The notes under the pieces are model-generated. The model was not told the origin of the DNA. It did no database searches and saw only the letters and a list, made by a program, of their open reading frames with translations. A DNA stretch of 45,000 nt from Neocallimastix lanati (nom. inval.) (Eukaryota; Neocallimastigomycota; Neocallimastigomycetes; Neocallimastigales; Neocallimastigaceae): assembly GCA_016946835.1 (NCBI GenBank), contig JACVTC010000113.1, positions 1 to 45,000 of the forward strand, written 5' to 3'. The position numbers and the translations under genes are program-made. Of the stretch, positions 34,335 to 45,000 are shown piece after piece; the stretch's first letter is position 1; each line of letters opens with the position of its first letter.

Positions 34335-34700
34335 AAGTTAACATCTGTTAAAATAGATTGTATGATAACCACCACTAAATTCTCCCCTTCTAACTATGAG
34401 GGATAGTATCAAAAGATTCAACTGCCATAGACTTTTTGTATTGAAGAATCCATTATTACTATTTGTGATAAGAGATTACTCGAAGGAATTAGTTCATTAT
34501 AGGTTCTTCTTTTTGCCCTATCGGTTCAACGTTGACTCTCTCCGGTGGTTGTGAAGAGATTTTTTTTTTTTTTTTTTTTTTGCTACACCGATCAATATTA
34601 AAAAAAAAAAAAAGCAACTTATGAGAACTATTAATGAAGGGTCGAATATTCGTCGGTAAGGTAATCTACAAGGCTAACTATAAGAAACATTCACATTTTA
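34335..34700. other. Coding-like island of unknown identity, strand uncertain
   Basis: Clearly higher GC than the flanks, with non-repetitive sequence. Plus strand: a frame from ATG 34396 to TGA 34554 (52 residues, basic/aromatic, including HYRFFFLPYRF). Minus strand: fragments reading PPERVNVEPIGQKEEPIMN, then ELIPSSNLLSQIVIMDSS, then SMAVESFDTIPHS fall in different frames, as would a coding exon broken by indels. AACCACC at 34367 can pair with GGTGGTT at 34544, so a structured RNA is also possible. I cannot choose between these and do not recognise a family. Confidence 0.25.
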
Positions 34701-35387
34701 AAATCTTTTAATAGAAGTTTTTTCTGTTTTTTAAAAAAATTTTTTTTTTGTCTATTTGTTTATTCCTTCAATATTTGAACTATAAAATAACTAAAAGTTA
34801 AACTTCCATTAAGAAGAAAAATAAAAAGTATATTCAATAATTTATTTTTTCATAAACCAAAAAGATCAATAAAATAAAATAAAAGGTAATTTTCTTATTT
34901 TACTTTCAACTAAAATAAAAATTAATTTTAAAATTAGCATTGATAAAAATTAAACTATATAATAAATATTTATACTTAGGTATATATTTATATATATAAA
35001 TATATTATTTCTATAATATATTTTTATTTTAATAAATGATAGCCAATTTAAATTTTTTATTTTTTAATCTTTATATTTTTTATTTTTTTTTTTTATTTTT
35101 TTTTTATTTTTTAATTAATTTTAGTTATATAATGAATTTTTTGTTAAATTAAAATTAATAATTATTATTTCTATTTTACGATTACTACTATTTTATGATT
35201 ACTACTATTTATATATATTTATATACATTTATATAATATATTTTTACTAAAAGTGAAAGGGTTGTTTCAAGTTATATATAATATTTATATTATAATTTAT
35301 ATTAAAGAAACAGTACGCACTCTTGTTGTTTTTTTGTTTTTTGTTTTTTGTTTTTTGTTTTTTGTTTTTTTGATATATATTTATATT
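34701..35387. other. Gene-free AT-rich spacer
   Basis: Poly-T and (TA)-rich DNA with a (TTTTTTG)n tract at about 35328-35370 immediately 3' of the second four-span membrane gene. No gene seen. Confidence 0.6.
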
Positions 35388-36807
35388 TCAAAATTCATCA
35401 TTACTATTTGAATTTATTAAACCACTTTCATATTCTCTATTATCTAAATTATAACCTACAGTGGCTTCAACATCTTCAATATAAGAACATGTTACGAAAT
35501 AGTAATAGGTCTTTTAAATATATTTTCCAATAAAAACATTTTTTTTTAATGAATAATAGTAATAATAAGAATAAATAATAAGAATATAATGATATTTAAA
35601 TGATAATAATAATAATATTTAAAATTTATATTGGATATATAATTAATAAAAATTAAAATTAGAAATTTATAATTTAAGAAAAAAAAAAAATTTTTGTTTT
35701 AATAAAAAATATTATTATAATATTTAATATATATATATATATATAATATATAATATATAATAATAAAAATTAAAATTAGAAATTTATAATTTAAGAAAAA
35801 ATAATTTTATAAATAAAAAATAAGAAAAAAAAAGTTTTAAAAATAAAAAAATTATTTATATAAAAGTTATTTTATTATTTAAAATATAAAATATATATAC
35901 TTACATATATTATAAGTTCAACTAAAGAAATACCTAAATAAGAATAACTTTTAAGTTTAATAAATGCTTTAATTTCAGATTCTTTCATATCATTGTTACC
36001 GTTTTTTAATTCTTTATACATAGCATCGTAAAAGGAATCAGATATAATATACCGGTAAAACGTCGAAACCAAATCAAATAGAGTATAGAGAAGAAATATA
36101 AAGAAAATATATTTAAATTGTTTTAAATAGTTTATTTTTACCTTTAATTAAATTATAAAAAAAAAAAAAAAAAATAACGAGAATAATATTAGAACCATAA
36201 ATTTCAATTTCAATTTTAATTAAAATATATACATATGCATATATTAATTAATATATATAAATTTATTTTTATCTGTTAATATGTTGCTTACTTTTATAAT
36301 ACCAATAAGTAATAATATGAGTGATATAATAAGAATTACGGAAACAATACTTCCTAATATTGTATGTATATTAAAACCAGCTCTATGAATGGAATAACTT
36401 AGTGAACTGACAAAAAATACCTTTCATTGATTATTTATATAATAATAAATTATTAATAATAAATAATAAATAATTAAAAATTTTTAAACTTATTTCTGAT
36501 AATTAAAAAAAATGATAATACATATAATTTTATAAAAGTAAATTCAATAAAATAAATATATAAATAAATAAAAAAAAATAAAATAAATTTTAAAGAAATT
36601 GAAATCATAAACTATTAATATATAACTATTTTTTATATAGACATTAAAACTTTTTTTTTCAATATTCTATGGTTTTATATTAATACTCACCATTAATAAA
36701 TATGTACAAGTTATAGTTGATTTATCCTCCTTTAGACAAAAGCAACATATACATTTTCCTAGTCTTGGAAAATGTCTATTTTTTATTTTTTCCTCTCCAT
36801 ATGACAT
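35388..36807 (-). CDS. Small four-span membrane protein with Cys-rich N-terminus (copy 2), four exons
   Basis: Exons are 36691-36807 (ATG 36805-36807), 36292-36420, 35905-36141 and 35388-35510; all introns are phase 0 with GT-AG ends, giving 201 residues. The N-terminus reads RLGKCICCFCLKEDKS (15-30), keeping the Cys cluster and 'LK' of copy 1. Exon 2 is 43 codons, as in copy 1, and ends SLILLLIGIIK. Exon 3 opens with LKQFKYIFFIFLL and carries a longer charged loop. Exon 4 opens TYYYFVTCSYIEDVE and ends in an Asn/Glu-rich tail. Four hydrophobic spans are predicted, the first weaker than in copy 1. The reading frame is intact, so the gene looks functional. Function is unknown; a signalling or trafficking tetraspan role is only a guess. 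Intron 3 contains a 40-bp direct repeat. Confidence 0.82.
35644..35800. repeat. 40-bp direct repeat within intron 3 of membrane gene copy 2
   Basis: TAATAAAAATTAAAATTAGA and the following 20 bp occur at 35644-35683 and 35761-35800, separated by poly-A and (TA)n DNA. Confidence 0.85.
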
Positions 36808-38802
36808 TTTTATTTAATTATATATATATTTATTTTTAAATTATATTTATATAAAATTATATATTATTTTATTATGAAAATTTTTAAAACTACTAAATAT
36901 TTAATTCTAAATTGATAATTAATATATTTAAAAATTCATTATAATTATTTATTTTTATTTTTTAAAAAAAAAATAAAAAATAAAATAAAAAAAAAAAAAT
37001 AAAATAAAATAAAATAAAATAAAAATATATATATTTTTAAATGAATAAAAAAGTATCCTTTTTTGTTCATGTACTTTGTATAAAAGATACACTAGCCACA
37101 TATGTAAACATTTTATATATTAAAATTTTTATATTTCATATAAATTAATACTAATAATAATAATAAAGTTTTTAACAATTAAAAAAATAATTATTATCTT
37201 AGATGCTTATTGGCTAATTCAATATTTAATATTTAAGGTATGTTTTTTTAAAAAAAAAATATATATATATATTTAATATTAAAAAGTTTTTGGTAAAATA
37301 AAAAAAAAAAATTTTTTTTAACTTTATAAACTAATATGAATAATAAATGAATAATAAATAATAATAAATAATAAGTAATGAATAATAAGTAATTAATAAT
37401 AAATAATAATAAATAATAAATAATAAATAATAATGAATAATAATAATGAATAATGAATGATGATTGTTATTAAATAATTAAATAAAATATTATTAATAAT
37501 ATTTTAATTTTTTAAATTATTTATTTTATATTATTTATTTTCATATTAATAATTTTCTCATATTTTCCTTTATTTTAAATAGTGAATAAGATTTTTTTTA
37601 TTTAATATTAATATATATATTAAAAAAAAATTTTTTTTTATTTTTTAATCTTCAATTATTGAAATGATTTAATTAATCCTATAAACAAAATAAACAAAAA
37701 TAAAAAATAATTTGTTATCTTAATGCTGCTGTTTGTTACACCAATAAACCGTGTGTAATTTCAATGTTTTAAAAAATAATATCATCTATAGAATTAAATA
37801 CATATATTTAATCATTTCATTATTTATTTTAATTATTTATTAATCAATGCTCTTTTTTTATTATTTATTATTTATTAATAAATACTCATATTATTATTTA
37901 TTAATAAATACTCTTTTTATTATTTATTATTTATTATTATTATTATTATTTATTATTTATTATTTATTATTTATTATTTATTATTTATTATTTATTATTT
38001 ATTATTTATTATTTATTATTTATTATTTATTATTTATTATTTATTATTTATTATTTATTATTTATTATTTATTATTTATTATTTATTATTTATTATTTAT
38101 TATTTATTATTTATTATTTATTATTTATTATTTATTATTTATTATTTATTATTTATTATTTATTATTTATTATTTATTATTTATTATTTATTATTTATTA
38201 TTTATTATTTATTATTTATTATTTATTATTTATTATTTATTATTTATTATTTATTATTTATTATTTATTATTTATTATTTATTATTTATTATTTATTATT
38301 TATTATTTAATTATTTATTATTTATTATTTATTATTTATTATTTATTATTTATTATTTATTATTTATTATTTTTAAAGTAAATTAATGGTCAATTATTTT
38401 TTAATTATTTTATTTTTTTTTTTTTATATTGTTTTTGCTAATTAAATTATCATATTTTTATAAAGTTCAAAATTAAAAAATAAAAAATTAAAATAAAAAT
38501 ATATTAATAGACTTTAAAATTTTAACTTATTTTTGTCAATAACTAATAATAGTATATATAATTGTTGATTACAAAAGAGTTAAGTTCATAAGATGGTCAA
38601 AAGTAGTTATATATATACAAGTTATTTTATTTTTTCCTTTTTATATATATATAAAAGAAAAACTAAAATAAAATTAAAAAAACGACATATTTTTCCAATA
38701 TTCCTAAAAAAAAAAAGTTGTTGATCGAAGATAATAATTTATGAAATTACCATTGACAGATTATGGGAACATTTTAATAATTATTATCATATCTAAAAGT
38801 CT

Positions 38803-38847
<45 letters not shown>

Positions 38848-39098
38848 AATAACTAATTAATATATATTATAAAATTTGACATTTTAATAAAACTCTAAAA
38901 CTAATATTATTTAAAATATTCCTCTATTTTATTGGATTAAAATTAAACTTTATTATATAATAAAGTTTAATTATAAATATATAAAATGTTTTTTTTTTTT
39001 TTTATTAATTTAAAAAAATAAAAATTATATGAATATTTATTAATGAATTGTGGATATTTTTTTTCTTTTTTTTTTTTTTTTTTTTTTGAAAAGTATTT

Positions 39099-39146
<48 letters not shown>

Positions 39147-39300
39147 GAAGTATTTTTCCTTTATATTTTTTTTATTAAGACATTAAATATTATAATTAAA
39201 AATAATATAATAAATTATATATTAATTATTTAATTATATAATTATTATTTATTATCTATTATTTATAATAAATTATTATTTATTATCTTGGATTATTAGT
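36808..39300. other. Gene-free region dominated by simple repeats
   Basis: 5' side of membrane gene copy 2. It contains AAAATA repeats at 36965-37025, AATAATAAAT tracts at 37340-37460, the heptanucleotide array below, and long A and T runs near 38810-38845 and 39060-39145. Weakly unique patches at 37060-37110, 37720-37770 and 38570-38620 show no reading frame. Confidence 0.6.
37949..38372. repeat. (TTATTTA)n heptanucleotide array, about 60 copies
   Basis: The 7-bp unit repeats almost perfectly for about 420 bp, with one ATTTAATT interruption at about 38306. It encodes a meaningless LLFIIYY periodic frame of about 180 codons. Confidence 0.97.
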
Positions 39301-41853
39301 ATATATATTAATTATAATAATTTAATATACTCTGATATAGTAATATATATAATTATGAAATTCCTAGCTAGTAATTCTTTTTTTTTTTTTTTTTAATAAA
39401 TCTATGATTTAGACTCATTTTACGTTTTCTTTTTCTTAGAAACATTTTAATCATATATATTAATAGATTTTATTGAATAACATCTGTTTATCTTATTATT
39501 ATAACATATATTAGTTTTAAAAGTACTTTGATATATCATAAATAATATAACTCATAGATAATAAATATTTATATATATAATAATAATAATAATGGTTAAT
39601 AATTTTATTTGACATATATGCTACTTGTTATTCAATGCTACTAATTTTTATAGTATTTAAGGCATTAGTGATTTAGAAACAGTAATTATTTGTAATTTAA
39701 TAGCTTTTATTGAATATGCTATATCTATATTGCTATATCTATATTAGTTTTTCAAAGTATTTTGATTTACCATAAATAATACATCTCATAAATAGTAGAT
39801 GATATTAATATATATACTAATAAATGTTAATAGTTTATACGATATATATATTATCTATTAATAAGATATATAAAGTGCAATTATCATTTTATCTATTAAT
39901 AATTTAAATAATATTATCATTTTATCTATTAATAATTTAAATAATATTATCATTTTATCTATTAATAATTTAAATAATACATATTGAACAAAAGGTCTTC
40001 TTTAAATACCTATAATAGGTATAATTCACATGTTTGTTACATATATATACTAATAAATGTTAATAATTTATATGATATATATGTTATCTGTTAATAAGAT
40101 ATATAAAATACAATTATCATTTTATCTATTAATAATTTAAATAATATATATTGAACAAAAGGTCTTCTTTAAATACCTATAATAGGTATATAATTCACAT
40201 TTTTATTGATTAAAAAAATTATATATATCAAACAAATAAATATATATATATATATATATAATTAATCATTTTTATCATTTAAACCATTTTTTTCAACTAA
40301 AAAAATAAAGTTTGATATGATTTATATTTTAAAAGTTTAAAAGGATATAGATATTAATTAATATCAGTATTAATTTATAATGTTATAATATTAGTTTATT
40401 TATAAATTATATCTATATAAAATAGCAATTATTGTATATTGAAATCTTTAGCTATTATGAGTAATGCATTAATTATCTGTGGGTATAATTGACTTTTTCA
40501 TTTTTATTTAAAAAGAAATTTATTAATTATTAATGTATTAAAAATATTAAAATATAAAATATAAAATATAATAGAAATAAAAAACTCAAAAGTAAAAAGT
40601 AAAAATTTATCAATATAATAATAATTATAATAAAATATCCTTATATTTTTATAAAATCAATTAAATCAACTATTTTAAAAAAAAAAAAATATGATTATGA
40701 ATATCAATAAACTATTTAAATATATAATAATAAAATATTCTAATCATAAAATATTAATATTAAATATTCCATTATAAATATTAAAATAAAAATCCAAAAG
40801 AAAAATAAATATAAATTATAAATTATTCACATTTATAAGTTTACATAAAAATTATTAATAAACGGGACTTTAATGTGCTATTATTTTTACATATAGTATA
40901 ATTATATTTTTTTCTTATTATTATTAATATTTTATATCCTAGAAATTAATCAAGTTAAACCCTAGTCTAATAATTACAAGAAGGATCGCTATTATTAGGA
41001 TTATTTACATACAAAATTATAGTTTAATAGTAAATTAGATATCAAATTATAATAATAATAATAATATGTAATAGAGCAAATAATATCAACTATATATACT
41101 TAATTATAATATAATATAATTAAATAAAACTATTTCATTATATCATAATATATAAAAGAATTATATAATTTTAATATAAACTTTAAGAATAAAAAAGTTA
41201 TATATAATAAGAGTTTTATTATATAAGATATTAAGAAGAAATTAATTATTTAATAGTTTAGTTATAGTTAATAATATATATGTAAATATTAAATAATATA
41301 TGAATAAAAAATTATTTCAAAAAATATAAATTTAATATATAAAAATTGTTAAGTATATAAATAAGGTAACATGTTACATCTATTTGTTTTATATAAATAA
41401 TTTATAAATAATTTATATGAGATCACGTTTGACAACCATAAATTTATTTTATTAATAATTATTGTATAAGGTTAAAATTAATATTTTATTTCATATCAAT
41501 TTAACTTTTATTATCTCCTTATTTCTAATTAATAATTATAAATAATAATAAAAATTTTAATAAAAAGTTTTTTTTTCTTTGTTGTTGTTGTTGTTGTGTA
41601 ACAAAATAATGTGGGAAGGACACAATTTAAATTAAATTATAAAATAGTTAATAATAATATTACAACTAAAATATTTTATATAATTTAATAATAATAGAGT
41701 TAAATTTTTAAATTTTTTTTTTTATTTTTCATTAACCTAAATATTAAATATACATTAGAAGGAATTAAACTATAAATTTGATTATGTTACTAAACACTTT
41801 ATTTCATTTTTTATTTTATTTTGGTATGGTTTTTTGGTTGTTTTAATTTAAAA

Positions 41854-41909
<56 letters not shown>

Positions 41910-41992
41910 TTTCAATTTTATTTTAAATTTTTATTTTTTATTTTTTATATATTCTAAATATTCACTGAAATTTATCTTCTATACAAAATGAT

Positions 41993-42035
<43 letters not shown>

Positions 42036-42420
42036 TCAAGAGTTCTATAATAATGACTCTACCTTTTTTTTTTTTATTTTTATTAGTGTCATATTAAAAA
42101 ATAAAAATAAAGAAATGAAAAGAAAAAAAAATATTAAAATGATTAATTATTTTAATTATAATTTTCAAAAAAAAAAATACCATTAATTAAATTGTATATT
42201 TTTATTTAATTGACAATAATAATTAATAACTTATTATTTATTATTAATTATATATAAAAATAAAAATTTTAATACTAGTTAAAGGATTCTTAGGTAAAAA
42301 GGAACGTTTGACTTTTTTTTTTATGAAACAATTAACTTTTAATAATCATAGAAATTTTCTCTTCAAAATTATTTATTTATCAAAAAAGCTATATTTTCAC
42401 TAATAATAACTCATAAGAAA
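39301..42420. other. Gene-free AT-rich region with dispersed direct repeats
   Basis: Slightly less repetitive than its neighbours. It holds the nested repeats at 39823-40200 and a short unique patch at 40940-41000. A GTT run is at 41580-41597, (AT)n at about 41862-41906 and a poly-A run at 42001-42029. No exon, tRNA or rRNA could be supported. Confidence 0.6.
39823..40200. repeat. Direct repeat pair with an internal 33-bp triplication
   Basis: The segment from ACTAATAAATGTTAATA through GAACAAAAGGTCTTCTTTAA and ACCTATAATAGGTAT occurs at about 39815-40025 and again at about 40046-40200. The first copy has three tandem units of TTATCATTTTATCTATTAAT plus 13 bp, at 39881, 39914 and 39947; the second copy has one. 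Confidence 0.88.
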
Positions 42421-42426
42421 TAAAAT

Positions 42427-42556
<130 letters not shown>

Positions 42557-45000
42557 ACAAATTTAATAGATTTTAATATACTTCCATTTAAATAATATAT
42601 TATATAATTATATAAATATCTAATTAATTAATTATTTAGTTATTTATTTAATTATATATTTATTAAATATTTAATTATTATATTAATTATTTATTTATTT
42701 AGTTATTAAGTATTTATTTATTTATTTATTATATAATTAATTATAGATTCATTTTTACATATACTATTATACTTTTTTAATTAAATGAACGATGAACGAT
42801 AGATATAAATATTTATATAAAATGTTTTAATCTATGACTATTTATGACTTATTCCTTAACTTTATTTAATATTGTTACCATCCTTTTTAATTTATTAAAT
42901 TAATTAAACATTGAAATATGACATATTTAATAATTAATAAAGTTTAGAATGTTTGAAACTTATGTATCTTTTTAATTTAAATGAAGTTTATTTATAATAA
43001 AAATGATTAATTTAATTTATTTAATATATTATTGTGTAAAAAAAAAGATATTAAATTAATCTTTAAAAAAAAAAAAAAAAAAAAACATTCAATCATACTT
43101 TAAAAAAAAAAAAAAGGAAAGAGAGTGAAAAATTGTCATGAAAGAGGTATAAAAAATATTAAATATTTTATTATAACTTCAACTCATTTTTATTATCAGA
43201 ATTTAATATACGGAACTGTCCGATAAATTTATTTTAATTAAATAAAGGAGAAGGAAAAATAAAAAAAAATTTATTTTATTTTGTTTTTTAAAGCAATCAT
43301 ATTATTTGTTTTTCTTATTATTATTATCATTTATTAATCATAACAATCATATTATTATTAATTATTATTTATTATTATTTATTAATAGTATTAAAAGTAT
43401 TAATATTTTTTAACAAATAATATAAATAATATATGATAAGCTATTAACATTATAATGATATTTATAGATTATAATTATTAAGATGATGATTAATCATAAA
43501 CATTTCTATTCCTTTTTTGTAGTGATCCTTGTTTTATATAATTTATTATAATATATTACATAATATATTACATTTTATTATTCTATGAAAATCAGGAATA
43601 GAAAATAATTAAAATAAAAAATAATCAGAAATTAATGAAATGGAAAAAGAAGAAAACTAAATTTTTTTTTATTATTTTTTTATTTTTAATTATTTTTAAT
43701 TATTTTTAATTATTTTTAATTATTTTTAATTATTTTTAATTTTTATTTTTTTTTTTTTTGTTGAATCATTTGAATAATAAATTTAAAATATATTAATTTA
43801 TTCTATAATATATTATAGTATAATATTGATATATTTAAAAGAAAAATTATATATAGTGAAAAAAAGTTTTTAAAAAAAATAAAAAAAATTTATAAAAATT
43901 TTTTTTTTATAAAGACCTTTTTTTTTTTTACAATAAAATAATTTATTGTTATGAAAAAAATTTTAGTGTAAAAAGTGGTCTTTTTGTTTAAGAATAAACG
44001 AATAAAAAAGTGGATTTGAAATTCATTTATAGTTTATTCTTTTTTTTTATAAATAAAAATAAGATATTAATAAAAGAAAATGTTGGAAAGTTTCTAGATG
44101 AAATAATACAACAAGAATAAAAAAAAAAAAATTACTTTGAAACAATAATATATATAAAAGGTAAAAAAAAAAAATAAAAATAAAAATAGAAGTAAAAATA
44201 GAAAAATTAAATAATTAAAAAAATAAATTTCTTATTTAATTTTAATATATTGACTTTATATTAATTACTTTAATGAAAGGATAAAAATTTCAAAATTTAT
44301 ATAATATGAAAGAATTGTAGAGTTATAGTTTTATATTAAAAAAAATAGTAATAAAAAATAAAAAAATTAAAAAATGATATTTAAAAATATTGAAATTTCT
44401 TCAAATCGTAAAAAAAAATAATAAATCATGCAATTATCGTAGCAATAGAATGAATTTATTATTCAACATTTTATAGAATTAATAAAATAATAAATAATAG
44501 TAAATAATAATGAATAAATGATAAATGATAAATCGATAATAAATATTAAATATTAAATATTAAAAAGAGTATTTATTAATAAATAATAAATAGTTGAATC
44601 ATAAATAAAAAATAATAAATAATTAAATAAATAATAAATAGAGTATTTATTAATGAATAATAAATAATTGAATGAATAATAATATAAAATTAAATCAATA
44701 ATTAGCAATATTAGTTAATAAATAATAAATCATTAAAACATTAGTATAATTAATCTAATAAATAAATGAATATTAAAATTTTTAAATGAATAATGCAAAA
44801 CAATATATTTGAAATGTAACAATAATGTAAAACAATATTAAATGTAGTTTCATAGAGTGAAAAATTTAATAAATTAATTATATAATAAATATTAAAAATT
44901 TTATTTTATATTAAATATATAAATATATATTATCATCCATATAATAAAATATACAGTAATTATATAGAATTTATAGTTTAAAATTAATTAGAGGCTAATT
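42557..45000. other. Gene-free AT-rich end of window
   Basis: An 11-bp tandem repeat lies at 43670-43742, AATAAATA tracts at about 44475-44680, and poly-A runs near 43070 and 43106. Patches at 43110-43150, 43200-43250 (with the small inverted repeat CGGAACTGTCCG) and 43970-44110 are less AT-rich but show no supportable gene. Confidence 0.6.
43670..43742. repeat. 11-bp tandem repeat, about six copies
   Basis: TTATTTTTAAT repeated without change between two poly-T tracts. Confidence 0.95.

Noticed and set aside
37847-38386. A 179-residue reading frame rich in Leu, Ile, Tyr and Phe
   Set aside because: It is the translation of the (TTATTTA)n array, 21 bp giving seven codons, and has no other content.
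43210-43235. CGGAACTGTCCG as a zinc-cluster (Gal4-type) binding site
   Set aside because: It is a single small inverted repeat with no neighbouring gene to regulate, so chance is the simpler explanation.

Overview
The window is extremely AT-rich eukaryotic DNA. Introns are short with GT-AG ends, spacers are full of poly-A/T runs and microsatellites, and genes sit in islands of higher GC. Six secreted family GH11 xylanases, an asparagine-rich protein tail, a fungal-type PQ-loop vacuolar transporter and a PIH1-type fragment (a family tied to dynein/R2TP assembly) together suggest an anaerobic gut fungus (Neocallimastigomycota). That assignment is an inference; no rRNA or other marker gene is present.

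Layout. Positions 1-4.4 kb hold the last exon of a PIH1-like gene (+) and a four-exon PQ-loop transporter gene (-). Both are interrupted by apparent single-base indels in A/T runs. Positions 4.4-8.9 kb show no gene. A four-exon gene for a small four-span membrane protein lies at 8.94-9.99 kb (-). A coding-like, hairpin-rich island lies at 12.3-12.8 kb. The core of the window, about 15.2-33 kb, is a mirrored array of six nearly identical, intronless GH11 xylanase genes: A, B and C on the minus strand, then D, E and F on the plus strand, with the switch point near 24 kb. A second coding-like island lies at 34.3-34.7 kb. A paralogue of the four-span membrane gene, with the same four-exon phase-0 structure, lies at 35.39-36.81 kb (-). 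From 36.8 to 45 kb I see only low-complexity DNA, including a long heptanucleotide array, a tetranucleotide array and a few direct repeats.

The six xylanases share a signal peptide, a GH11 catalytic domain and an unusual Asn/Trp/Tyr-rich C-terminal tail with Trp at every third residue, in place of the dockerin common on enzymes of these fungi. Each gene also has the same upstream architecture: a conserved block, then three or four copies of a 10-bp box (TAGATACCAT) at exact 16-bp spacing ending about 101 bp before ATG, then a perfect hairpin about 18-37 bp before ATG. Coding and spacer markers agree that D and E are sister copies and that B and C are close. Many exact tandem duplications in the spacers (53, 94, 200 and 454 bp) indicate that the array is recent and still being rearranged.
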